From: Streptomyces odontomachi
Lineage (GTDB): Bacteria; Actinomycetota; Actinomycetes; Streptomycetales; Streptomycetaceae
Direction of reading: 5' to 3'
DNA: 64,000 bases
Assembly: GCF_024435355.1 (NCBI RefSeq)
Contig: NZ_JAMJWG010000013.1
Coordinates: 1 to 64,000 of the forward strand
The notes under the pieces were generated by a model. That model was not told the origin of the DNA and searched no databases. It worked only from the letters and a program-made list of their open reading frames with translations. The first letter of the stretch is position 1. Every line of letters begins with the position of its first letter. The translations under genes were made by a program, and so were the position numbers. Below are positions 26,235-33,958 of this stretch, in pieces.

Positions 26235-27329
26235 GTGCATGTCGTACTCGCCGGCGGGGGGACCGCCGGCCACATCGAGCCCGCGCTCGCCCTCGCGGAC
26301 GCCCTGCGCAGGCAGGACCCGACCGTGGGGATCACGGCCCTGGGCACGGAGCGCGGACTCGAAACCCGTCTGGTGCCCGAGCGGGGCTACGAACTGGCGC
26401 TGATCCCCGCGGTACCGCTACCGCGCAAGCCCACCCCCGAGCTGATCACCGTGCCCGGGCGGCTGCGCGGCACGATCAAGGCGGCCGAGCAGGTCCTGGA
26501 GCGCACCAAGGCGGACGCCGTCGTCGGGTTCGGCGGCTATGTGGCGCTGCCCGGCTACCTGGCGGCCAAACGGCGCGGGGTGCCGATCATCATCCACGAG
26601 GCCAACGCGCGCCCCGGCCTGGCCAACAAGATCGGCTCCCGGTACGCGGCGCAGGTCGCGGTCTCCACCCCGGACAGCAAGCTGCGCAACTCGCGGTACA
26701 TCGGCATCCCGCTGCGCCGCTCCATCGCCACCCTGGACCGCGCCGCCGCGCGCCCGGAGGGGCGCGCCGCCTTCGGGCTCGACCCGAACGCTCCGACGCT
26801 GCTGGTCTCCGGAGGCTCGCAGGGCGCACGCCGGCTCAACGAGGTGGTCCAGCGGGTCGCCCCCATGCTGCAACGCAGCGGCATCCAGATCCTGCATGCG
26901 GTCGGCCCGAAGAACGACATGCCGCACGTTGACAACATGCCGGGAATGCCCCCCTACATCCCGGTACCGTACCTGGATCGTATGGATCTCGCCTACGCCG
27001 CGGCCGACATGATGCTCTGCCGTGCGGGCGCGATGACCGTCGCCGAGCTGTCCGCCGTCGGACTGCCCGCCGCCTACGTCCCCCTGCCCATCGGCAACGG
27101 CGAACAGCGGCTGAACGCCCAGCCGGTGGTCAAGGCGGGCGGCGGCCTGCTCGTCGACGACGCCGAGCTGACGCCCGAGTGGGTGCAGGCCAACGTGCTG
27201 CCGGTGCTCTCCGATCCGCACCGGCTGTACGAGATGTCCCGCGCCGCTTCCGAGTTCGGCCGGCGGGACGCCGACGAACTGCTGGTCGGCATGGTGTACG
27301 AGGCGATCGCGGGACGCCGGGCAGCGTGA
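26235..27329 (+). CDS. murG: UDP-GlcNAc transferase MurG
   Basis: MurG is a peripheral membrane GT28 enzyme that converts lipid I to lipid II. It starts HVVLAGGGTAGHIEPALALA, the first glycine-rich loop. VVGFGGYVALPGYLAA and IIHEANARPGLANK follow. The C-terminal domain has LLVSGGSQGARRLNE and the donor-binding CRAGAMTVAELSAVGLPAAYVPLP block. The length of 364 aa is normal. The GTG at 26235 is the only start that preserves the glycine-rich loop at the N terminus. GGAGAG lies rather far upstream (~13 nt), so expression may rely on coupling to ftsW. Confidence 0.97.
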   Translation: MHVVLAGGGTAGHIEPALALADALRRQDPTVGITALGTERGLETRLVPERGYELALIPAVPLPRKPTPELITVPGRLRGTIKAAEQVLERTKADAVVGFGGYVALPGYLAAKRRGVPIIIHEANARPGLANKIGSRYAAQVAVSTPDSKLRNSRYIGIPLRRSIATLDRAAARPEGRAAFGLDPNAPTLLVSGGSQGARRLNEVVQRVAPMLQRSGIQILHAVGPKNDMPHVDNMPGMPPYIPVPYLDRMDLAYAAADMMLCRAGAMTVAELSAVGLPAAYVPLPIGNGEQRLNAQPVVKAGGGLLVDDAELTPEWVQANVLPVLSDPHRLYEMSRAASEFGRRDADELLVGMVYEAIAGRRAA

Positions 27330-27416
27330 CCGAAGGCCCATGGGGCCGCGGCCACGCGCCCGGCCGGAGACATCTCCCGGCAGCAGGTCGGGGGGAGTCA
27401 CAGGAGGCATGACGAC

Positions 27417-28265
27417 GTGTCCGGACCGACCACCGCCGATCCCGGCGAACGGCAGCGGCCCCAGGGCGACGGACCCGCGCGGCGCCGCGGCCCGCTCGGC
27501 AGCACCCGGCTGCCCCGCCTGCTGCGCGCCTGGCGGTTGCTCGGGCCGGTGCGCCGGCGCCGGCTCGCCGTCCTGGTCGCCGTCCTCGTGCTGGTGCTGG
27601 GAGGGTTCTCCGGCTGGGCGCTCTACGGCTCGTCGTGGCTGCGGGTCCGGCAGGTGAGCGTGACCGGAACCCAGGTGCTGAAGCCGGTGCAGGTGCGGGC
27701 CGTGGCGGCCGTGGGGCTCGGCACGCCCCTGGCGTCCGTGGACACCGACGCCGTGGCCGGTCGATTGCGGGCGGCGTTGCCGCGTATCGACTCGGTCGCC
27801 GTGGTGCGTTCCTGGCCGCATGAAATCCGCCTGGAAGTGACCGAGCGGAAGCCCGCCCTGCTTATCGAGAAGGGCGGGAAGTTCACGGAAGTGGATGCAA
27901 AAGGAGTGCGATTCGCGACGGTCGCGACGGCCCCGAAGGGTGTTCCCAGGCTGGAATTGGCCACCCGCCCGCAAGGGGGCAGCGCCACGAGTCTGCGCCG
28001 CTTCGGTCCCGACCGTCTGGTGCGCGAGGCGGTGCGGGTGGCCCAAGCCCTGCCGCCGGTCGTCGCCCACGATGTCCGGCTGGTCAAAGTCCGCTCATAC
28101 GACAGTATCTCCGTGGAGTTGACCCGAGGCCGCGTGGTTCTCTGGGGGAGTGGCGAGCAGGGCGCCGAGAAGGGCAGAACGCTCACCGCTCTCATGAAAG
28201 CAGCTCCGCATGCCCGGCACTTCGACGTGACCGCCCCCAGCGCCCCTGCCGTATCGGGGAGTTGA
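27417..28265 (+). CDS. ftsQ: Cell division protein FtsQ/DivIB
   Basis: A bitopic divisome scaffold. The cytoplasmic N terminus (~55 residues) is Pro/Arg-rich, followed by one membrane helix, LAVLVAVLVLVLGGFSGWAL. The extracytoplasmic POTRA domain begins VRQVSVTGTQVLKPVQVRA, and the FtsQ beta domain includes SWPHEIRLEVTERKPALLIE. The GTG at 27417 is chosen because AGGAGG lies 9 nt upstream; an ATG between them is too close to the site. A ~290-bp leader with promoter elements separates it from ftsZ. It is 282 aa and full length. Confidence 0.94.
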   Translation: MSGPTTADPGERQRPQGDGPARRRGPLGSTRLPRLLRAWRLLGPVRRRRLAVLVAVLVLVLGGFSGWALYGSSWLRVRQVSVTGTQVLKPVQVRAVAAVGLGTPLASVDTDAVAGRLRAALPRIDSVAVVRSWPHEIRLEVTERKPALLIEKGGKFTEVDAKGVRFATVATAPKGVPRLELATRPQGGSATSLRRFGPDRLVREAVRVAQALPPVVAHDVRLVKVRSYDSISVELTRGRVVLWGSGEQGAEKGRTLTALMKAAPHARHFDVTAPSAPAVSGS

Positions 28266-28348
28266 CGGCCGTCGTCGCAGGCCAGCACCCTGGTTGTGCA
28301 GCGCTACGGGTGATCACATAGGGTGAAAAGAAAAACGGGAGGTTCGGC

Positions 28349-28408
28349 GTGTTCATTGAACGGGCGCCACTTGTCGACTTAGTGTCCTGTTCCGAAGGGT
28401 CCACGTAA
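28349..28408 (+). CDS. Candidate TTA-containing micro-ORF in the ftsZ leader
   Basis: GTG start, 19 codons, stop TAA. GGGAGG (28337-28342) lies 6 nt upstream, an optimal ribosome binding site. Codon 11 is TTA, the codon read only by the bldA tRNA in Streptomyces and very rare in ordinary genes. The peptide begins MFIERAPLVDLVSC. The whole frame lies upstream of ftsZ in known promoter territory, so sequence constraint here may be promoter-driven. It could be a leader peptide linking bldA to ftsZ expression, or coincidence. Confidence 0.3.
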   Translation: MFIERAPLVDLVSCSEGST

Positions 28409-28429
28409 CCCTGCACGGGACACACTGGT

Positions 28430-28454
28430 AACCCTAAACTTCACGGTTAGGGTT
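28430..28454. promoter_or_regulatory. Palindromic element upstream of ftsZ
   Basis: AACCCTAA - 9 nt - TTAGGGTT is a perfect inverted repeat about 100 bp before the ftsZ start codon. The left arm repeats a GTAACCCT word found 23 bp upstream (28405-28412). It fits an operator for a dimeric regulator or a -35/-10 region element. Confidence 0.6.
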
Positions 28455-28555
28455 CGGGTCGGCGTTCGGAGCCAGTTCGAACCGGCCCATTCGGCATCGC
28501 TGTCGTGGTGCAACGAGCGCACGACGGCACGTAATCGAGGCGAGAGGCCTTCGAC

Positions 28556-29761
28556 GTGGCAGCACCGCAGAACTACCTCGCAGTCATCAAAGTCATCGGT
28601 GTCGGCGGCGGTGGTGTCAATGCCATCAACCGGATGATCGAGGTCGGTCTCAAGGGCGTCGAGTTCATCGCCATCAACACCGACGCGCAGGCCCTGTTGA
28701 TGAGCGACGCCGACGTCAAGCTCGACGTCGGCCGGGAACTCACCCGCGGCCTCGGCGCCGGTGCCAACCCGGCCGTCGGCCGCAAGGCCGCCGAGGACCA
28801 CCGCGAGGAGATCGAGGAGGTCCTCAAGGGGGCCGACATGGTCTTCGTGACCGCCGGCGAAGGCGGCGGCACCGGCACCGGCGGCGCCCCCGTCGTGGCC
28901 AACATCGCCCGCTCGCTCGGCGCCCTCACCATCGGCGTGGTCACCCGCCCGTTCACCTTCGAGGGCCGCCGCCGCGCCAACCAGGCCGAGGACGGCATCG
29001 CCGAACTGCGCGACGAGGTCGACACCCTCATCGTGATCCCGAACGACCGGCTGCTGTCCATCTCGGACCGCCAGGTCAGCGTGCTGGACGCGTTCAAGTC
29101 CGCCGACCAGGTGCTGCTCTCCGGTGTCCAGGGCATCACCGACCTGATCACCACCCCGGGCCTGATCAACCTCGACTTCGCCGACGTCAAGTCGGTCATG
29201 TCGGAGGCCGGTTCCGCGCTCATGGGCATCGGCTCGGCGCGCGGCGACGACCGCGCGGTGGCCGCCGCCGAGATGGCGATCTCCTCGCCGCTGCTGGAGG
29301 CCTCCATCGACGGCGCCCGCGGCGTGCTGCTCTCCATCTCCGGCGGCTCCGACCTCGGCCTGTTCGAGATCAACGAGGCCGCCCAACTGGTGAGCGAGGC
29401 CGCCCACCCGGAGGCCAACATCATCTTCGGCGCGGTCATCGACGACGCACTCGGCGACGAGGTGCGGGTCACCGTGATCGCCGCCGGGTTCGACGGTGGC
29501 CAGCCGCCCGCCAAGCGCGAGGGTGCGCACGGCTCGTCCGGCGTCCGACGCGAGGAGCAGTCCTCGACCCGCGCCGGCGGCGAGTCCCGCACGGCCTTCG
29601 GGAGCCTCGGCAGCGTCACCCCGCGCGAGGACCACGTCCCGGAGCCCGTCTCCGCGAGCGACCTGCCGTCCGGCGGCACGCCCACGCAGGTCCCGCCGGC
29701 GCCCCGGTCCTACCCGGACAGCGCGGCCGAGGAGCTGGACGTTCCGGACTTCCTCAAGTGA
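28556..29761 (+). CDS. ftsZ: Cell division GTPase FtsZ
   Basis: The tubulin homologue that forms the Z-ring. The tubulin signature GGGTGTG is at residues 103-109, and the N-terminal IKVIGVGGGGVNAINRM nucleotide loop and the T7 loop region NLDFADVKSVM are present. A ~75-residue Ser/Pro/Glu-rich linker separates the GTPase from the C-terminal peptide ELDVPDFLK, the site for SepF-like partners. The GTG at 28556 gives MAAPQNYLAV, the usual Streptomyces start, with GAGAGG upstream. The length of 401 aa matches Streptomyces FtsZ. It has its own promoter region and is followed by pgeF. Confidence 0.98.
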   Translation: MAAPQNYLAVIKVIGVGGGGVNAINRMIEVGLKGVEFIAINTDAQALLMSDADVKLDVGRELTRGLGAGANPAVGRKAAEDHREEIEEVLKGADMVFVTAGEGGGTGTGGAPVVANIARSLGALTIGVVTRPFTFEGRRRANQAEDGIAELRDEVDTLIVIPNDRLLSISDRQVSVLDAFKSADQVLLSGVQGITDLITTPGLINLDFADVKSVMSEAGSALMGIGSARGDDRAVAAAEMAISSPLLEASIDGARGVLLSISGGSDLGLFEINEAAQLVSEAAHPEANIIFGAVIDDALGDEVRVTVIAAGFDGGQPPAKREGAHGSSGVRREEQSSTRAGGESRTAFGSLGSVTPREDHVPEPVSASDLPSGGTPTQVPPAPRSYPDSAAEELDVPDFLK

Positions 29762-29777
29762 TCCGGGGTTCTTCGAG

Positions 29778-30722
29778 GTGATAGCTCGGCACGAGGACGC
29801 CCCCGCCACGGGCCGCCCGAGCCCGGTGAGCGCCGGGTCGGCGAGCCCGTCGGCCGGGTTCGCCGGCGACGCCGCGGGTACGAAGGCGGCCCCGACTCCG
29901 GCGGCGTCGGCACCGAAGGCTTCGGAGCCGGCGGGCGCGGCGCGTCCAGGACCCTCCCGGGCTTCCGGTGCACCTGGCATCGGCGAGGGCCGGCACTCGT
30001 CCGTGGCGGCCGCACCGCGGCGCACGCACTTCGCCTTCACCGACCGGTGGGGCGGCGTGAGCACCGCGCCGTACGCGGAGCTCAACCTCGGCGGTGCCGT
30101 CGGTGACGACCCGGACGCCGTGCGTGCCAACCGCGCAGGCACCGCCGCCCGGTTCGGGCTCGACCCCGCCCGGGTGGTCTGGATGAACCAGGTGCACGGG
30201 TGCGACGTGGCCGTGGTGGACGGCCCGTGGGGCGACCGTCCGGTGCCCGAGGTGGACGCGCTCGTCACCACGTGCCCGGGTCTCGCACTCGCCGTTCTGG
30301 TGGCCGACTGCACCCCCGTCCTGCTGGCGGATCCGGTCGCCTCGGTCGCCGCCGCGGTGCACGCCGGCCGTGCCGGCATGGTCGCCGGGGTCGTCCCGGC
30401 CGCGGTGCACGCCATGGTCGAACGGGGCGCCGACCCCGCCCGCATCCAGGCCCGTACCGGACCCGCCATCTGCGGCCGGTGCTACGAGGTGCCCGAGGCG
30501 ATGCGGGCCGAGATCGCCGCCGTCGAGCCCGCCGCAGGCGCCGTCACCTCCTGGGGCACCCCCGCCATCGACGTGACCGCCGGGGTGCACGCCCAGTTGG
30601 AGCGGCTCGGCGTCCGCGACCGGCAACAGTCCGCCGTGTGCACACGGGAGTCGGACGATCACTTCTCGTACCGTCGCGACCGCACCACCGGGCGGCTCGC
30701 GGGATACGTCTGGCTGGACTGA
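29778..30722 (+). CDS. pgeF: Peptidoglycan editing factor PgeF (YfiH/YlmD family)
   Basis: A cupredoxin-like laccase-domain family; in E. coli the homologue removes wrongly incorporated L-Ser from UDP-MurNAc precursors. The core starts at HFAFTDRWGGVSTAPYAELNLGG and has the metal-site segments WMNQVHG, VADCTPVLLAD and AVHAGRAGMVAGV, the last replacing the common HAGWRG. CTRESDDHFSYRRD ends the domain. The GTG at 29778, 16 nt after the ftsZ stop, gives VIARHED and an extra ~75-residue Ala/Pro/Ser-rich region before the core; an internal GTG near 30003 would remove it. Position between ftsZ and the yggS-like gene is conserved in Gram-positives. Confidence 0.9.
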   Translation: MIARHEDAPATGRPSPVSAGSASPSAGFAGDAAGTKAAPTPAASAPKASEPAGAARPGPSRASGAPGIGEGRHSSVAAAPRRTHFAFTDRWGGVSTAPYAELNLGGAVGDDPDAVRANRAGTAARFGLDPARVVWMNQVHGCDVAVVDGPWGDRPVPEVDALVTTCPGLALAVLVADCTPVLLADPVASVAAAVHAGRAGMVAGVVPAAVHAMVERGADPARIQARTGPAICGRCYEVPEAMRAEIAAVEPAAGAVTSWGTPAIDVTAGVHAQLERLGVRDRQQSAVCTRESDDHFSYRRDRTTGRLAGYVWLD

Positions 30723-30727
30723 GGGAC

Positions 30728-31474
30728 ATGACGCAGGACCGCAGGGCGCAACTCGCCGCCAATCTGGCGCAGGTGGAGGACCGGATCGCCGCGGCGTGTG
30801 CGGCGGCCGGCCGCAGGCGCGACGAGGTGACCCTGATCGTGGTCACCAAGACCTATCCCGCGAGCGATGTGCGTCTCCTCGCGGAACTCGGCGTCCGGCA
30901 CGTGGCCGAGAACCGTGATCAGGACGCCGCACCGAAGGCCGCCGAGTGCGCAGATCTGCCTCTCACATGGCATTTCGTCGGTCAATTGCAGACCAATAAA
31001 GTGCGTTCCGTAGTCAGTTATGCCGATGTCGTGCAGTCGGTCGACCGGCCCAAGCTGGTGGACGCGCTGTCGCGGCAGGCGGACGGCGCGGGCCGTGAAC
31101 TCGGCTGCCTGATCCAGGTCGCGCTCGACGCCGAGGTGCGCGGAAGCGGGGATTCCGGGGTGGCCGCCACGGGGGAGCGCGGGGGTGTCGCGCCCGAGGC
31201 GATCGAGGAGTTGGCCGACCGGATCGCGGACGCGCCGGGGCTCTGGCTCGGCGGCCTGATGACCGTCGCACCGCTCGCCGGACCGTACGCCGGCCGGGAA
31301 CGCGCGGCATTCGAGCGGTTGATGGACTTCTCAACCACCCTGCGCGCGGCGCATCCTGCTGCAAACATGGTGTCCGCAGGGATGAGTGCGGACCTTGAAC
31401 ACGCCGTGGCCGCCGGAGCGACACATGTACGCGTCGGCACCGCGGTACTCGGAGTCCGCCCCAGGCTCGGGTAA
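30728..31474 (+). CDS. YggS-family PLP homeostasis protein
   Basis: A pyridoxal-phosphate-binding TIM-barrel protein (YggS/YlmE/PLPHP) that helps keep vitamin B6 and amino-acid pools balanced. It has no known catalytic reaction. The cofactor lysine lies in TLIVVTKTYPA. VRHVAENRDQDA, LTWHFVGQLQTNK and the phosphate-binding end SAGMSADLEHAVAAGATHVRVGTAVLG are family blocks. The ATG at 30728 is 5 nt after pgeF, and the GAGGGA site overlaps the pgeF stop codon. A ~20-residue Gly/Glu-rich loop insertion (SGDSGVAATGERGG) is present near residue 140. It lies in the ftsZ-sepF interval typical of Gram-positive dcw clusters. Confidence 0.93.
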   Translation: MTQDRRAQLAANLAQVEDRIAAACAAAGRRRDEVTLIVVTKTYPASDVRLLAELGVRHVAENRDQDAAPKAAECADLPLTWHFVGQLQTNKVRSVVSYADVVQSVDRPKLVDALSRQADGAGRELGCLIQVALDAEVRGSGDSGVAATGERGGVAPEAIEELADRIADAPGLWLGGLMTVAPLAGPYAGRERAAFERLMDFSTTLRAAHPAANMVSAGMSADLEHAVAAGATHVRVGTAVLGVRPRLG

Positions 31475-31650
31475 CGTCGCCAAGAAGTCGGACCACAGCA
31501 GAAAATATGGTCTTTCCGGGGCAAGCGGAGTAAATCAGAGTTAAGCGCGAAAAACCGCAAAACCGGGACAGATCACGTGGATCGCGGGCACATTGGTTGG
31601 CGTCAGCCGATCCACCACGACGATCCACCACAGAGCGGAGGATGCAGAGC

Positions 31651-32298
31651 ATGGCCGGCGCGATGCGCAAGATGGCGGTCTACCTCGGCCTCGTGGAGGA
31701 CGATGGGTACGACGGTCGGGGGTTCGACCCCGATGATGATTTCGAGCCCGAGCTCGATCCGGAGCCGGAGCGGGACCGTCGGCGGCACGAGGCGCCGCTT
31801 CCGTCGCACCAGTCCCGTCAGCCTCCTCATTCACAGCAGGTCGAAAGGGGCGAAACGGCTCGTTCCGCTTCGTCGCCGGTGCATCGTGAGCCGGCCTCGC
31901 TTTCGGCGGAATCTGGGCGTCCGGCACGAATCGCTCCCGTGGCGTCCATCACACCTGAACGTCAGAGCATGGAGAAGAACGCACCGGTGATCATGCCCAA
32001 GGTCGTGTCCGAACGAGAGCCGTACCGGATCACCACACTGCACCCCCGGACCTACAACGAAGCCCGTACCATCGGGGAACACTTCCGCGAGGGCACGCCG
32101 GTGATCATGAACCTCACGGAGATGGACGACACGGATGCAAAGAGACTTGTCGACTTTGCCGCCGGTCTGGTCTTCGGGCTTCATGGCAGCATTGAGCGGG
32201 TGACTCAGAAAGTGTTCCTGCTGTCTCCTGCTAACGTCGATGTCACGGCGGAGGACAAGGCCCGCATCGCAGAGGGCGGGTTCTTCAATCAGAGCTGA
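31651..32298 (+). CDS. sepF: Cell division protein SepF
   Basis: SepF anchors FtsZ to the membrane and to septal machinery. It begins MAGAMRKMAVYLGLVEDD, where the N-terminal amphipathic helix is the membrane-targeting segment. An acidic and then Gln/Ser-rich linker covers about residues 25-110. The core domain follows with YRITTLHPRTYNEARTIGEHF, PVIMNLTEMDDTDAKRLVDFAAGL and RVTQKVFLLSPANVDVT. The ATG at 31651 has GGAGGA (31637-31642) 8 nt upstream. A 177-bp gap with a 13-bp tandem CGATCCACCAC repeat (31608-31633) precedes it, so it likely has its own promoter. It corresponds to the SepF encoded in the dcw cluster. Confidence 0.96.
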   Translation: MAGAMRKMAVYLGLVEDDGYDGRGFDPDDDFEPELDPEPERDRRRHEAPLPSHQSRQPPHSQQVERGETARSASSPVHREPASLSAESGRPARIAPVASITPERQSMEKNAPVIMPKVVSEREPYRITTLHPRTYNEARTIGEHFREGTPVIMNLTEMDDTDAKRLVDFAAGLVFGLHGSIERVTQKVFLLSPANVDVTAEDKARIAEGGFFNQS

Positions 32299-32348
32299 GA
32301 CACAGGCACCTGCCACACGGCACGACACGGGGAGAGGTAAGCGCGGAG

Positions 32349-32633
32349 ATGGGCGTGGTCTTGGATGTGCTCTACATCGCGCTGATGTGTTTCCTCATCG
32401 TGCTGATCTTCCGGCTGGTGATGGATTACGTGTTCCAGTTCGCCCGCGCATGGCAGCCCGGCAAGGCGATGGTGGTCGTCCTGGAGGCCACCTACACTGT
32501 GACGGATCCACCGCTCAAGCTTCTGCGGCGGTTCATTCCGCCGCTGCGTCTCGGGGGCGTGGCACTGGACCTGTCCTTCTTCGTACTGATGATCATCGTC
32601 TACATCCTGATCTCCATCGTGAGCCGGCTGTGA
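32349..32633 (+). CDS. sepG: YggT-family membrane protein (SepG/YlmG)
   Basis: A 94-aa protein with two membrane helices (VLYIALMCFLIVLIFRLVMDY and LDLSFFVLMIIVYILISI) flanking the YggT-family loop with PLKLLRRFIPPLRLGG. The S. coelicolor counterpart at this locus is SepG, which helps place FtsZ rings during sporulation and affects nucleoid compaction. The ATG at 32349 follows GGGGAGAGGTAAGCGCGG, giving a good ribosome binding site. It lies 50 nt after sepF and 46 nt before divIVA. The symbol rests on synteny plus family. Confidence 0.9.
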   Translation: MGVVLDVLYIALMCFLIVLIFRLVMDYVFQFARAWQPGKAMVVVLEATYTVTDPPLKLLRRFIPPLRLGGVALDLSFFVLMIIVYILISIVSRL

Positions 32634-32679
32634 ACGATACGGTCTTGCCGATTGCCGACGACTACGTTGAGGTGAAGAG

Positions 32680-33840
32680 ATGCCGTTGACCCCCGAGGAC
32701 GTGCGGAACAAGCAGTTCACGACCGTCCGCCTCCGAGAAGGCTATGACGAGGACGAGGTCGATGCCTTCCTCGACGAGGTCGAAGCCGAGCTCACCCGCC
32801 TGCTGCGGGAGAACGAGGACCTGAGGGCGAAGCTCTCCGCGGCGACTCGCGCCGCGGCGCAGAGCCAGCAGCAGGCCGCCATGCGGAAGCCTCCTGAGGC
32901 ACAGGAGCGACCAGGCGGGCCGGTACCAGCTGCCATATCAGGACCACCGCAGCCGGTGCAGCCGCAGCAGCAGCATCCGATGGGCGGTCCCCCTCAGCTG
33001 CCCGCAGGACCCGGTGGTCACGGCCCCGGCCCGCAGGGCCCGCACGGCCCGATGCAGGGTGGCCCGATGCAGGGTGGCCCGCTCGGTGGCCCCGGTGGCC
33101 AGATGGCCCCGGTCGGCCCGATGGGCCACGGCGGCCCGGGTCACGGTGGCCCGCACGGCGGTCCCCAGCTGCCCGGCCAGGGCGGCGGCGCGCACAACGA
33201 CGGTGCGGCCCGCGTCCTGTCGCTGGCCCAGCAGACCGCCGACCAGGCGATCGCCGAGGCCCGCTCCGAGGCGAACAAGATCGTCGGTGAGGCCCGCAGC
33301 CGCGCCGAGGGCCTGGAGCGCGACGCCCGCGCCAAGGCGGACGCGCTGGAGCGGGACGCGCAGGAGAAGCACCGTGTCGCGATGGGCTCCCTGGAGTCCG
33401 CGCGCGCCACGCTGGAGCGCAAGGTCGAGGACCTGCGTGGCTTCGAGCGCGAGTACCGCACGCGCCTGAAGTCGTACCTGGAGAGCCAGCTGCGCCAGCT
33501 GGAGACCCAGGCGGACGACTCGCTGGCCCCGCCGCGTACCCCCTCGACGGCGTCCCTGCCCTCCCCGGCGCCCTCCATGGCACCGGCCGGCGCGGGTGCC
33601 CCGTCCTACGGCGGCAACCAGTCGATGGGTGGCGGCATGGGCGGCGGCACCATGGGTGGCGGTATGCCCAGCCCCGGTCGTGCACCGGCGCCGGGAGCGT
33701 CGCCGTCGTACGGCGGGCAGCAGCAGATGTCGCCCGCGATGACGCAGCCGATGGCACCGGTGCGGCCGCAGGGCCCCGGCCCGATGCAGCAGGCGCCGTC
33801 GCCGATGAGGGGCTTCCTCATCGACGAGGACGACAACTGA
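32680..33840 (+). CDS. divIVA: Polar growth determinant DivIVA
   Basis: A coiled-coil scaffold that marks hyphal tips and is essential in Streptomyces. The N-terminal DivIVA domain is PLTPEDVRNKQFTTVRLREGYDEDEVDAFLDEVEAEL, running into a coiled coil to about residue 65. A Pro/Gly/Gln/His-rich linker (~70-170) includes two identical 15-bp repeats (33046-33075). A second coiled coil rich in Glu/Ala/Arg follows (~175-285). The C-terminal third is Gly/Met/Pro-rich and ends in PMRGFLIDEDDN. The ATG at 32680 has a GAGGTGAAGAG site. A strong terminator after the stop ends the dcw cluster. Confidence 0.97.
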   Translation: MPLTPEDVRNKQFTTVRLREGYDEDEVDAFLDEVEAELTRLLRENEDLRAKLSAATRAAAQSQQQAAMRKPPEAQERPGGPVPAAISGPPQPVQPQQQHPMGGPPQLPAGPGGHGPGPQGPHGPMQGGPMQGGPLGGPGGQMAPVGPMGHGGPGHGGPHGGPQLPGQGGGAHNDGAARVLSLAQQTADQAIAEARSEANKIVGEARSRAEGLERDARAKADALERDAQEKHRVAMGSLESARATLERKVEDLRGFEREYRTRLKSYLESQLRQLETQADDSLAPPRTPSTASLPSPAPSMAPAGAGAPSYGGNQSMGGGMGGGTMGGGMPSPGRAPAPGASPSYGGQQQMSPAMTQPMAPVRPQGPGPMQQAPSPMRGFLIDEDDN

Positions 33841-33867
33841 CGTAGGCACCTAGCCGTCCGGCAATCA

Positions 33868-33905
33868 CGAAGGGCGGGACCCCGGATCAGGGGTCCTGCC
33901 CTTCG
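33868..33905 (+). terminator. Terminator after divIVA
   Basis: A 16-bp stem (33868-33883 and 33890-33905) with a single G-U pair and a GGATCA loop, 28 nt after the divIVA stop. It marks the end of the dcw cluster. Confidence 0.85.
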
Positions 33906-33958
33906 CCATGTCCTGACCGCGCGCTTCTTCCGCGCCGTGGGGCGCGGAAACGGACGGC

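Larger units (their letters stand above)
28266..28555 (+). promoter_or_regulatory. ftsZ promoter/leader region
   Basis: In S. coelicolor the ftsQ-ftsZ gap is known to carry several ftsZ promoters, one of them sporulation-induced. Here it contains an A-rich patch (28325-28335), a TTA-containing micro-ORF (28349-28408) and a GTAACCCT word at 28405 and 28428. It also has a GACAC (28419-28423, the core of the WhiA motif) and a perfect 8-bp inverted repeat AACCCTAA/TTAGGGTT (28430-28437, 28447-28454). Transcript starts cannot be fixed from sequence. Confidence 0.75.

Noticed and set aside
28430..28454. TTAGGG/CCCTAA as telomere-like sequence
   Set aside because: Only one inverted pair exists and it is internal, at the ftsZ promoter. 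Streptomyces telomeres do not use this repeat.
28379..30469. A 696-codon minus-strand frame opposite ftsZ and pgeF
   Set aside because: It spans two well-established plus-strand genes and shows no family motif.
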